Assembly: GCA_019114115.1 (NCBI GenBank)
Contig: DXGD01000205.1
Span: forward strand, 1-12,040
Length of the DNA stretch: 12,040 nt
Direction of reading: 5' to 3'
DNA from: Candidatus Nesterenkonia stercoripullorum
GTDB lineage: Bacteria; Actinomycetota; Actinomycetes; Actinomycetales; Micrococcaceae
Shown: in pieces, positions 1 to 5,973 of the stretch
Position numbering within the stretch: position 1 is the first letter of the stretch
Layout of the letters: each line of letters opens with the position of its first letter
Position numbers and translations under genes: made by a program
Notes under the pieces: model-generated
The model's input: only the letters and a program-made list of their open reading frames with translations
What the model was told of the DNA's origin: nothing
The model's database searches: none

Positions 1-100
1 TTCTATGCTGGACTGCGTCCGCAGGCATTCCCGATTCGTCGTGAATGCGGTGGCTGAATGTCACAGAGGGCGAACCCCAGAGGGGAGTCACTCCGTGAGC
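1..100. other. Left edge, no gene seen
   Basis: These 100 nt lie downstream of the Rossmann-fold gene. The only structure seen is GCATTC (25-30) with GAATGC (43-48), an inverted repeat with a 12-nt loop and no T-tract; it could be part of a terminator or chance. No supported reading frame is present. Confidence 0.3.
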
Positions 101-640
101 TCAGGGACGTTGCTGCCACGGGTCGATACGCCCCACCACGTGGACCGGCTCCGCGGCGTCCAGTGCGTGCACCACGCCGTCAGAGATTTCCGCGCTGGAC
201 AGCCATCGGGATATGCCTGCGAGCCTCACGTATCCGAGCATGACGTGGCACATCGTTCTCCCAGGGAGATCCACGCCCTGGGAGTCGAGGACGTCTCGGG
301 GGTCGTGGCTGGCGCTGCCCCAGACTTGCACGACCACGGCGTCGGCGGTCAGCAGTCGGGCTAGTCCGCGCATCACCGCGACCCGATAGGGGGAATGCAC
401 CCACACCACTGCGGTGGGGAATAGGTGCCCGTGTGCTGCGTCTGCGACGGCGTCGGTCAGTGATTCGGGGTCACGCCAATCAGCGGATACTGCGGTGAAC
501 TCTCCGGGTATGGTGCTTGGGGGTGTGGCACGACCGGGTTGTCGCGATACCGCTGTGACGCTGTGACCGCGGTGGGTCAGGGCATGTACCGCTGGGCGCA
601 GCATGCCGGTGGCACCCACCATGAGAACCCTGCGGGTCAT
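101..640 (-). CDS. Rossmann-fold NAD(P)-binding protein, short-chain dehydrogenase-like
   Basis: This encodes about 179 residues. A beta strand runs straight into the dinucleotide-binding glycine motif (VLMVGATGM, residues 5-13), as in NAD(P)-binding Rossmann proteins of the SDR/NmrA type. The C-terminal part has RTMCHVMLGYV and SRWLSSAEISDGV, which I recall from a family of small proteins loosely annotated as short-chain dehydrogenases. There is no clear SDR Tyr-x3-Lys catalytic pair, so an enzymatic reaction cannot be stated; it could be a sensor or a reductase. I chose the ATG at 640 because GGGAAGGA lies 8 nt upstream and the glycine motif then sits at the N-terminus. The frame is open up to 727, but that extension has no domain character. 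It follows the ABC exporter genes on the same strand after a 109-nt gap and may have its own promoter. Confidence 0.75.
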   Translation of the reverse strand: MTRRVLMVGATGMLRPAVHALTHRGHSVTAVSRQPGRATPPSTIPGEFTAVSADWRDPESLTDAVADAAHGHLFPTAVVWVHSPYRVAVMRGLARLLTADAVVVQVWGSASHDPRDVLDSQGVDLPGRTMCHVMLGYVRLAGISRWLSSAEISDGVVHALDAAEPVHVVGRIDPWQQRP

Positions 641-671
641 CTCGAGCGTCCTTCCCGGTGCGGCAATCATT

Positions 672-680
672 ACAGTATCA
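672..680 (-). promoter_or_regulatory. Possible extended -10 promoter for the Rossmann-fold gene
   Basis: The minus strand reads TGATACTGT here. This matches an extended -10 element (TGn plus TACTGT) about 30 nt upstream of the chosen ATG at 640. No convincing -35 hexamer is seen, so this is a weak call based on position and consensus only. The rest of the 641-749 gap shows no T-tract terminator for the upstream permease gene. Confidence 0.2.
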
Positions 681-749
681 ATGCCGCCATCGGCCGAGCC
701 TCGGGCGGACACGAGAGCGGCTCCCACACGCGCCCACAGTCGCGAAGCA

Positions 750-1523
750 TCACTCCCACCGGAACAGGGCGGCGGTGACGGTGAGACCGATCCCAGTACT
801 GGCCGCGAAACTGACCCAGTTCTGCCACGGCACCGTCTCTCCTAGCCAGGTGGCCTGGAAGGCTTCGACGGTGGCACCGAAGGGCAGCCAAGCGCCGATA
901 TCCGCCAGGGTCCCGGGAAGGTTCTCCATGGGGCCGAACATCCCGCCCAGCGCCGCCATCCCGAAGAACGCGACCAGGCCGATGGCCACTGAGGCGTTCG
1001 GCGTAGGAGCCAGGGAGGCCACCATCATTCCCACGGCGTACATGGCGGCACAGCACGCCAGCAGAACAAGGATAGCCATCAGGATGTGCGAGGGAAGATT
1101 GGCGTCGAAGAAGATTATCGCTACCCCGAAGGCGATAGCCAGACCCAGGAAGACCTGGATCAGGCTGACCACCACCTGAGCCACGAGAACCATGGCGGGA
1201 GAGGCGGGGGTGACGGCCAGTCGACGCAGAACCTTCGTCTGACGGTACGTCGCCAGGAAGCTGGGGAAGTTCATCACCCCGACCATCGTGACGACCATTG
1301 CCAGAACTACTGGCAGCGCGTAGTAGTCCATCACCGTGACTCCGGGAGCGATTTCGAGGAAGAGGTCGTCAGACATCATGGCCTGCATGACCAGCATCAG
1401 GATGGGCAGCCCCAGCGGAACGATGACCCCGGCAGTGTCTCGGATGATCATCTTGGCCTCAGCCTGGATCATCCGCAGCCACGCCGATGCACCGGGTCGA
1501 CGCGCGTGGATCGTCGTCGTCAT
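750..1523 (-). CDS. ABC-2 type transporter permease
   Basis: This is a 257-residue integral membrane protein, the usual size for an ABC-2 exporter permease. About six hydrophobic segments are visible near residues 31-49, 66-90, 112-139, 146-171, 176-198 and 234-254. A basic cytoplasmic loop (RQTKVLRRLAVTPASP, 94-109) precedes TM3; this 'tK.LRRL..TP' motif is typical of the DrrB/ABC-2 family and contacts the ATPase. GMFGPMENLPG around 194-204 matches the conserved loop before the last TM segment. The start ATG overlaps the stop of the ATPase gene (ATGA), with AGGAGG about 7 nt upstream, so the two are translationally coupled. The pair probably forms a homodimeric-permease exporter of a drug, lipid or peptide; the substrate cannot be read from the sequence. 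Confidence 0.9.
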   Translation of the reverse strand: MTTTIHARRPGASAWLRMIQAEAKMIIRDTAGVIVPLGLPILMLVMQAMMSDDLFLEIAPGVTVMDYYALPVVLAMVVTMVGVMNFPSFLATYRQTKVLRRLAVTPASPAMVLVAQVVVSLIQVFLGLAIAFGVAIIFFDANLPSHILMAILVLLACCAAMYAVGMMVASLAPTPNASVAIGLVAFFGMAALGGMFGPMENLPGTLADIGAWLPFGATVEAFQATWLGETVPWQNWVSFAASTGIGLTVTAALFRWE

Positions 1524-2269
1524 GAGGATTCCTCCTGCTCGTATTCGAATTCCTTGCCTGTCAGCGCCACGAAGGCATCCTCCAGCGTGGCCGCCGAGGC
1601 TTGTGCCTTCAGATCATCCGGTGTGCCCTGGGCGACGATCCGTCCGGCGTCGATGAGTGCCACGCGGTCGCAGAGCCGCTCGATTTCATCCATGGCGTGA
1701 CTGATCAGGATCACTGTCTGATCCTGCAGGGATTCGATCGTGGCCCACACCCGGCGTCTGGCCTTGGGATCCAGGCCTGTGGTGAGCTCATCGAGGATCA
1801 CCACCCGCGGCTGACCGATCAACGCCAAAGCGATGGAGAGGCGTTGCATCTGGCCCCCGGAGAGATTGCTGAACCTGGTCTTGGCTTTCTCCTGCAGCTC
1901 CACCATCGCCAAAGCAGTCTCAGCGTCGAGAGGGTCGGGGTAGAAACTGCGGTACAGATCGACCAGCTCACGCGCGGTGAGCGCGTCATGAAGGTACGCC
2001 TGTTGAAGTTGCACCCCAAGGATCTGCCGGACCTCGGCGCGATCAGTGAACGGATCCAGGCCCAGGATCCGCACCGTGCCTTCAGTGGGCTTGCGAAGTC
2101 CCGCGATCATCTCCACGGTCGTCGTCTTGCCCGCACCGTTGGACCCCAGAATGCCGAAGGTCTCACCGCTGGGGATCTGCACGCTGATGCCGTCCACGGC
2201 AGTCTTGTTCTTATAGCGCTTGACCAGATGGTGCGCATCGATGGCCAGAGGCGTCGCTGTGTCTGTCAT
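1520..2269 (-). CDS. ABC transporter ATP-binding protein (ABC-2 exporter type)
   Basis: This encodes about 249 residues with every ABC ATPase motif: Walker A GSNGAGKT (42-49), Q-loop near Q87-Q89, signature LSGGQ (136-140), Walker B VVILDE (156-161), D-loop TTGLD (163-167) and switch His191. The Walker B is followed by Leu where most relatives have Pro (DELT instead of DEPT); this variant occurs in part of the family and leaves the catalytic Glu intact. It energises the permease encoded immediately downstream with a 4-nt overlap. I took the ATG at 2269 because the beta strand leading to Walker A then begins at a normal distance. Its AGGTGG lies only 1-2 nt from the start, which is too close, so translation may be leaderless or weak. 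The frame remains open to a GTG at 2407, but the extra 46 residues have no domain character. Confidence 0.92.
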   Translation of the reverse strand: MTDTATPLAIDAHHLVKRYKNKTAVDGISVQIPSGETFGILGSNGAGKTTTVEMIAGLRKPTEGTVRILGLDPFTDRAEVRQILGVQLQQAYLHDALTARELVDLYRSFYPDPLDAETALAMVELQEKAKTRFSNLSGGQMQRLSIALALIGQPRVVILDELTTGLDPKARRRVWATIESLQDQTVILISHAMDEIERLCDRVALIDAGRIVAQGTPDDLKAQASAATLEDAFVALTGKEFEYEQEESS

Positions 2270-2428
2270 ACCACCTAGTCTTCGCGTGCCGGACCGTGCG
2301 CGTATGTGCTGATGGTCATCACCCCACCCATGACTTTCGGCACCCGTGCACTGTGGTGGCAGACGCAGAGGGGTAGCAGCAGCTGCGTCCTTCGGGTCTG
2401 GTGGCACCGCTTCGGGATCGGTCAGCGG

Positions 2429-2434
2429 TAGAAT
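2429..2434 (+). promoter_or_regulatory. Candidate -10 element upstream of the membrane protein/TetR pair
   Basis: TAGAAT matches the bacterial -10 consensus at five of six positions and lies about 50 nt upstream of the GTG at 2486. It sits in the 216-nt divergent gap (2270-2485) between the ABC ATPase gene and the plus-strand pair. No good -35 is visible at 16-18 nt spacing, as is common in actinobacteria. I see no clear minus-strand promoter or long palindrome in the rest of this gap. Confidence 0.35.
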
Positions 2435-2485
2435 GGGTCGGTAGCTGCCAGAGCCACCTCATGGCGCTATCGAGGTAGTGGCCAG

Positions 2486-3175
2486 GTGGCCAGCGGTGTC
2501 CCAGGGACGGAGGAAGAACCCATCGAGATCGAGTCCTACGACGATGGTCGTCGCAGTGCGCGTCGTGAGAGTTCAGTGCGGTGGGGCGCCTCCGCCCTCG
2601 TCTTCCTGGTCGGGCTGGCGCTGATGATCATCATCATGTTCCCCGACCCGTGGTCCGTGCTGGCAGGGCTCGTGGTCGGCGGCGCAGGCGGTGCTTCGAC
2701 CTACGGCGTGCTGCTGGGGAGAACGCAGGCCCGGGATCGGGCAGCGGCCACGGACCGGAGCCGGAAGAGCTTGGGCAGCACTCTGGACGACGTCGAAACG
2801 ACGATCCAGCGCCGCTCCGGCCAGCTTCCCCCGTCCACGAGAGGCCAGCTGCGAATGATCGTCGTGGGCCTGCGAGAGATCGTCGATCGCTGGGAGTTCC
2901 TCGACAAGGCTCCTGAGCAGCAGCATGCGGTGCAGCGTCTCACCGCAGAGTACGTGCCGAAGACGCTCGAGCTGTTCCTTGCACTGCCCGATGAGGACAA
3001 GCCGCGCTACGCGCCGGAGTTCAAAGAACAGGTGAATATGCTGGCCGAGGGAGTGGCCAAGACGCGCGACACCGTCGTCACCCAGAACATCCAGGAGCTG
3101 CGAAATCACGGCTGGCTCCTCTCGGAGTCCCTCGAGGATCCCGATGAGCGACTGTTCCGCGATCACGGGCTGTAG
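2486..3175 (+). CDS. Unidentified two-TM membrane protein with C-terminal helical domain
   Basis: I do not recognise this 229-residue protein with certainty. It starts with an acidic then basic N-terminus (1-33), has two hydrophobic segments (about 35-52 and 57-78, the second rich in Gly) and ends in a roughly 150-residue soluble, charged, mainly helical domain. Both termini are probably cytoplasmic. A stretch around 148-168 (QRLTAEYVPKTLELFLAL) resembles the conserved 'YLP.TL.L...' region of XpaC/5-bromo-4-chloroindolyl phosphate hydrolysis family proteins; this is a resemblance from memory, not a search result. The start is GTG with GAGGTA about 8 nt upstream. The stop is 11 nt before the TetR gene, so the two probably form one transcript. 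Confidence 0.8.
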   Translation: MASGVPGTEEEPIEIESYDDGRRSARRESSVRWGASALVFLVGLALMIIIMFPDPWSVLAGLVVGGAGGASTYGVLLGRTQARDRAAATDRSRKSLGSTLDDVETTIQRRSGQLPPSTRGQLRMIVVGLREIVDRWEFLDKAPEQQHAVQRLTAEYVPKTLELFLALPDEDKPRYAPEFKEQVNMLAEGVAKTRDTVVTQNIQELRNHGWLLSESLEDPDERLFRDHGL

Positions 3176-3186
3176 GAGAGAGCTCC

Positions 3187-3690
3187 ATGAGCCTCAGCGC
3201 TGAGAAGATCCTGGCCACAGCTCACGGGCTGCTCAGCGACTACGGCCTGCAGGATGTGACGATGCGCAGGCTCGCAGCCGAGCTCGGGGTCCGGCCCGGG
3301 GCCCTGTACTACCACGTGGGCAGCAAGCAGGACGTCCTCATCGGGGTGGCACACCGCGTGCTGCAGCCTCTGCGGCGCACAGCTGAGGGCGCCGAGGGCC
3401 TCATGCTCGCGCTGCGAGCACTCGCCCTTCCGCTGCGTGACGGCGGAGACCTGCTGCTCGTGGCGTATGCCTTGGATCAGTCGATACCGCCGGTCCCTTC
3501 CCTGATCGAAGCCTTTCACGCAGCGGGCCTCCCGGCGCAGGAAGCGGATGAGCGCGCCGCGCTGCTGATGCGCTTCGCGCTCGGGGCGCTGGCCACAGAG
3601 CAGAACGCCGCGCTCGCACCCCAGCCGGACGCCGGCGTCGCATCCGATGCGCACCTCTACCTCGCCGGAGTGCGCCTGCTCTGCAGGTGA
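3187..3690 (+). CDS. TetR/AcrR family transcriptional regulator (short)
   Basis: This 167-residue protein has a typical TetR DNA-binding domain at its N-terminus. The helix-turn-helix covers about residues 22-47, with TMRRLAAELGV followed by the family hallmark GALYYHVGSKQDVL. The remaining 110 or so residues should form the ligand-binding and dimerisation helices; this is shorter than the usual 140-160, and no ligand can be inferred. AGGAGAG overlaps the stop of the upstream membrane protein gene and places the ATG at 3187. It probably regulates its own operon and perhaps the divergent ABC exporter, a common TetR arrangement, although here the regulator is the second gene and does not adjoin the divergent gap. 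It ends 15 nt from the convergent guanine deaminase gene. Confidence 0.88.
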   Translation: MSLSAEKILATAHGLLSDYGLQDVTMRRLAAELGVRPGALYYHVGSKQDVLIGVAHRVLQPLRRTAEGAEGLMLALRALALPLRDGGDLLLVAYALDQSIPPVPSLIEAFHAAGLPAQEADERAALLMRFALGALATEQNAALAPQPDAGVASDAHLYLAGVRLLCR

Positions 3691-3705
3691 GGCGGCCGGC
3701 GCGGA

Positions 3706-4995
3706 TCACCCGACGACGTCGCCGCCCACCCACACGCGGGCGATGTCGGCGGGCCCGCCGAGGGCAAAGACCTTGGCCAGGGCATCGTCGTCATCACGGG
3801 CGTAGGGGAGCACGCCGTCGAGAGCGCCGCCGGGGGAGGGGCTCACCCAGACGGCGTCGAACTCCTTGCCCACGGAGAGGTCCCCGACACGGTCCTGCAG
3901 ACCCAGAGCTGCCGCGCCTGCGCTCGTGGCGAGCCGCAGCAGATCCGCCGGCGTCAGCGCGACGCCGGCGGCGCCTCGCAGCTGCTGCCCGAAATAGCAT
4001 TGCAGACCTTCTTTGAGGAGGCTGAAACCGGTGCCGGCCCCCACATCGGAACCCAGAGCCACCTGGACGCCCGCCTCGCGATGCTCCCGGAACGGGAACA
4101 GCCCGCTGCCCAGCGCGGCATTCGACGTCGGGCAATGCGCGACGGCGGAGCCGGCCTCAGCCAGCCGAGGCAGCTCGCTGGGTGTGGGGTGCACATTATG
4201 GGCGAACACCGAACGCTCGCTGAGCAGGCCGTGATTCGCATAGGTGTCCAGATAGTCGGTGCTCTCCGGGAAGAGGCGGCCTATCTCGTCGATCTCAGCA
4301 GGGTTCTCGTTGATATGCGTGGTGAACCAGAGGGGATCGGCGTATTCAGCGGTGAGGAGCTCAGCGCAGGAGGCCAGCAGTTCATCTGAGGCGGAGAGCG
4401 AGAAGCGCGGGGTGACCGCGTAGCGCAGCCTGCCGCGGCCGTGCCAGGTCTCAGCGAGCCGGCGCCCTTCCGCCAGTGCCTCCTCTGGTCCCAGCAGCAG
4501 CTGCTCGGGGAGGATCCTGTCGCTCACCGTGAGCCCGGAGGTGATGCGCAGGCCCGACTTCTCAGCCGCTGCGAAGAGCGTCTCCATGGCCTGCGGGAAA
4601 TGGGAGCCGAAGACCAGCGCCGTCGTGGTGCCTGCCGAGATCAGCCCGCCCAAGAAGTCGTCTGCGACCGCCTGAGCGTAGCCGCGCTCGCCGAGCCGGA
4701 CTTCCTCGGGAAGCGCGCATTCGTCGAGCCACTGCAGCAGCGGCATGCCGAGTCCGCCGATGATCCTGGCCTGCGGGAAATGAACGTGGGTGTCGATGAG
4801 GCCGGGCAGCAGAATGCCCTCGCCCAGGTCGACGACGTCGTCCTGGGGGTACCTCTCACGCGCTGAGCCGAAGTCCGTCCGGTCCACGATGACGCCCTCC
4901 CGCACGACCAGTGCCGCATCGTGGTCAGCACGCAGCTGGGCCACATGGCCCTCGACCTCAGGGGTGTCGAATACTGTGCCGCGGTAGATCGTCAT
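3706..4995 (-). CDS. guaD: Guanine deaminase (amidohydrolase superfamily)
   Basis: This 429-residue cytoplasmic metal-dependent hydrolase is expected to convert guanine to xanthine and ammonia, feeding xanthine dehydrogenase. The metal-binding and catalytic landmarks are all present: PGLIDTHVHFPQ (64-75, ligands H70 and H72), VTPRFS (194-199), TTHINEN (225-231, H227), H266, HCPTSNAALGSGLF (287-300) and GSDVGAG (315-321, D317). The HFPQ, VTPRF and HCPTSN blocks separate guanine deaminases from atrazine or cytosine hydrolases. The length matches E. coli GuaD (about 440). The start ATG has AGGAG 7 nt upstream. The gene lies 159 nt downstream of xdhC on the same strand and is the last gene of the purine cluster; it may share the xdh transcript or have its own promoter. 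It converges on the TetR gene with only 15 nt between stops. Confidence 0.92.
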   Translation of the reverse strand: MTIYRGTVFDTPEVEGHVAQLRADHDAALVVREGVIVDRTDFGSARERYPQDDVVDLGEGILLPGLIDTHVHFPQARIIGGLGMPLLQWLDECALPEEVRLGERGYAQAVADDFLGGLISAGTTTALVFGSHFPQAMETLFAAAEKSGLRITSGLTVSDRILPEQLLLGPEEALAEGRRLAETWHGRGRLRYAVTPRFSLSASDELLASCAELLTAEYADPLWFTTHINENPAEIDEIGRLFPESTDYLDTYANHGLLSERSVFAHNVHPTPSELPRLAEAGSAVAHCPTSNAALGSGLFPFREHREAGVQVALGSDVGAGTGFSLLKEGLQCYFGQQLRGAAGVALTPADLLRLATSAGAAALGLQDRVGDLSVGKEFDAVWVSPSPGGALDGVLPYARDDDDALAKVFALGGPADIARVWVGGDVVG

Positions 4996-5154
4996 CTGCG
5001 CTCCTGTGGTGGCTCGGGGATTGGGCTGGCTCGGAGACTGCGGTGCCTCGGGGTGCTGGTGAAGACGCGCACAGGCAGGCTGGTGAGGTCACGGTAGGGC
5101 GCTGAGCAGCATGGGCACCCTCGCGATCCCGCGCCCGCCGGGAAGCGGCACATC
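4996..5154. other. Gap between xdhC and guaD
   Basis: These 159 nt contain no supported gene. A GGGCGC/GCGCCC inverted repeat (5097-5102 and 5131-5136) could form a long-loop hairpin, but no T-tract follows on the minus strand, so it is not a convincing terminator. A short dyad GTGA-GG-TCAC lies at 5083-5092. I see no strong -35/-10 pair for guaD. Read-through from xdhC therefore remains plausible. Confidence 0.4.
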
Positions 5155-5958
5155 TCATAACAGCTCCTGCGGGATGCCCTGCACCAGGGATGAGGCGATG
5201 CTGAGCGCAATCACGGCAGGCGATTTCCCCGTGATCTCAGGGATCCCGATAGGGCAGGTGATGCGGTCGATAGCGGAGTCTTCGTACCCCGATTCCCGCA
5301 AGCGCTTGCGGAAGCGTGTCCATTTCGCGGCCGAGCCGATGAGCCCCGTCGACGCCAATCCGGCGTGATTGAGGGCGGCTTCGCAGAGGAAGAGGTCCTC
5401 GGCGTGGTCATGGGTCATGATCACCACGTGGGTCCCTTGCGGAAGCTCGCGCAGCAGCGCTTCCGGTGCTGGCGTGTGATGCCAGCTGACGTGGGCGGGG
5501 GCCTCAGGTAGCTGCGGCAGTGAGGACGCCTCAGCGAACTCCTCTCGGCTGTCGGCCAGGTAGAGGCGAACATTCATCCGTGAGAGCACCCCGGCGAGCT
5601 CGCGCCCCACATGGCCCAGTCCGAAGATCGCGATCGGTGGCGGAGACAGGATGGGCTCCAAGAGCAGCGTCACCTGCCCGCCACAGCATTGCCGGCCGTG
5701 GCGGGTGGTGGCGTGCTCATTGAGTGACATGTCCATCGTCTGCGGCTCAGTGGTCTCCGCCAGGAGCATCTCCCGGGCACGATCGATGGCAGTCGCCTCC
5801 AGATTTCCCCCTCCGATGCTGTCCCAGGAGCGAAGTGCGGTGACAAGCATCTTCGCCCCGGCTGCTCGCGGCGCATGGCCACGGCTGGAGATGATGGTCA
5901 CGAGCACGCCGGCATCACCAGCCTCACGCATGCGCTGCACGGCAGAGAGCCACTCCAT
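5155..5958 (-). CDS. xdhC: XdhC: xanthine dehydrogenase molybdenum cofactor insertion protein
   Basis: This 267-residue protein matches the XdhC family, which binds molybdopterin cofactor, promotes its sulfuration and delivers it to XdhB; XdhC is not a subunit of the finished enzyme. The N-terminal XdhC/CoxI domain shows RGHAPRAAGAKMLV (26-39), IGGGNLE (48-54) and CCGG (91-94). In Rhodobacter XdhC a Cys is needed for Moco binding, and the CCGG cysteines are the natural candidates here. The C-terminal Rossmann domain has GLGHVGRE (113-120), THDHAED (182-188), IGSAAKWTRFRKRL (207-220) and CPIGIP (235-240). It starts 15 nt after the xdhB stop, with GAAGGA overlapping that stop, so it is in one operon with xdhAB. 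Confidence 0.93.
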   Translation of the reverse strand: MEWLSAVQRMREAGDAGVLVTIISSRGHAPRAAGAKMLVTALRSWDSIGGGNLEATAIDRAREMLLAETTEPQTMDMSLNEHATTRHGRQCCGGQVTLLLEPILSPPPIAIFGLGHVGRELAGVLSRMNVRLYLADSREEFAEASSLPQLPEAPAHVSWHHTPAPEALLRELPQGTHVVIMTHDHAEDLFLCEAALNHAGLASTGLIGSAAKWTRFRKRLRESGYEDSAIDRITCPIGIPEITGKSPAVIALSIASSLVQGIPQELL

Positions 5959-5973
5959 GATCGGCAGTGTCCT

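Noticed and set aside
2270..2407. N-terminal extension of the ABC ATPase to a GTG at 2407
   Set aside because: The 46 added residues are unlike any ABC domain and would occupy the divergent promoter gap.
3600..3612. GCAGAACGCCGCG inside the TetR gene, identical to 9934-9946
   Set aside because: A 13-base match is expected by chance in 12 kb of GC-rich DNA, and this copy lacks the second arm of the hairpin.
3706..4995. Atrazine/melamine-type chlorohydrolase or cytosine deaminase as alternative identity
   Set aside because: The HFPQ, VTPRFS and HCPTSN blocks and the xdh neighbourhood favour guanine deaminase.
5083..5092. GTGA-GG-TCAC dyad upstream of guaD as a CRP-type site
   Set aside because: CRP-type sites need a 6-bp spacer between half-sites; here it is 2 bp, and the dyad is only 8 bp in total.
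5097..5136. GGGCGC/GCGCCC hairpin as a terminator of xdhC
   Set aside because: The loop is 28 nt and no T-tract follows on the minus strand.
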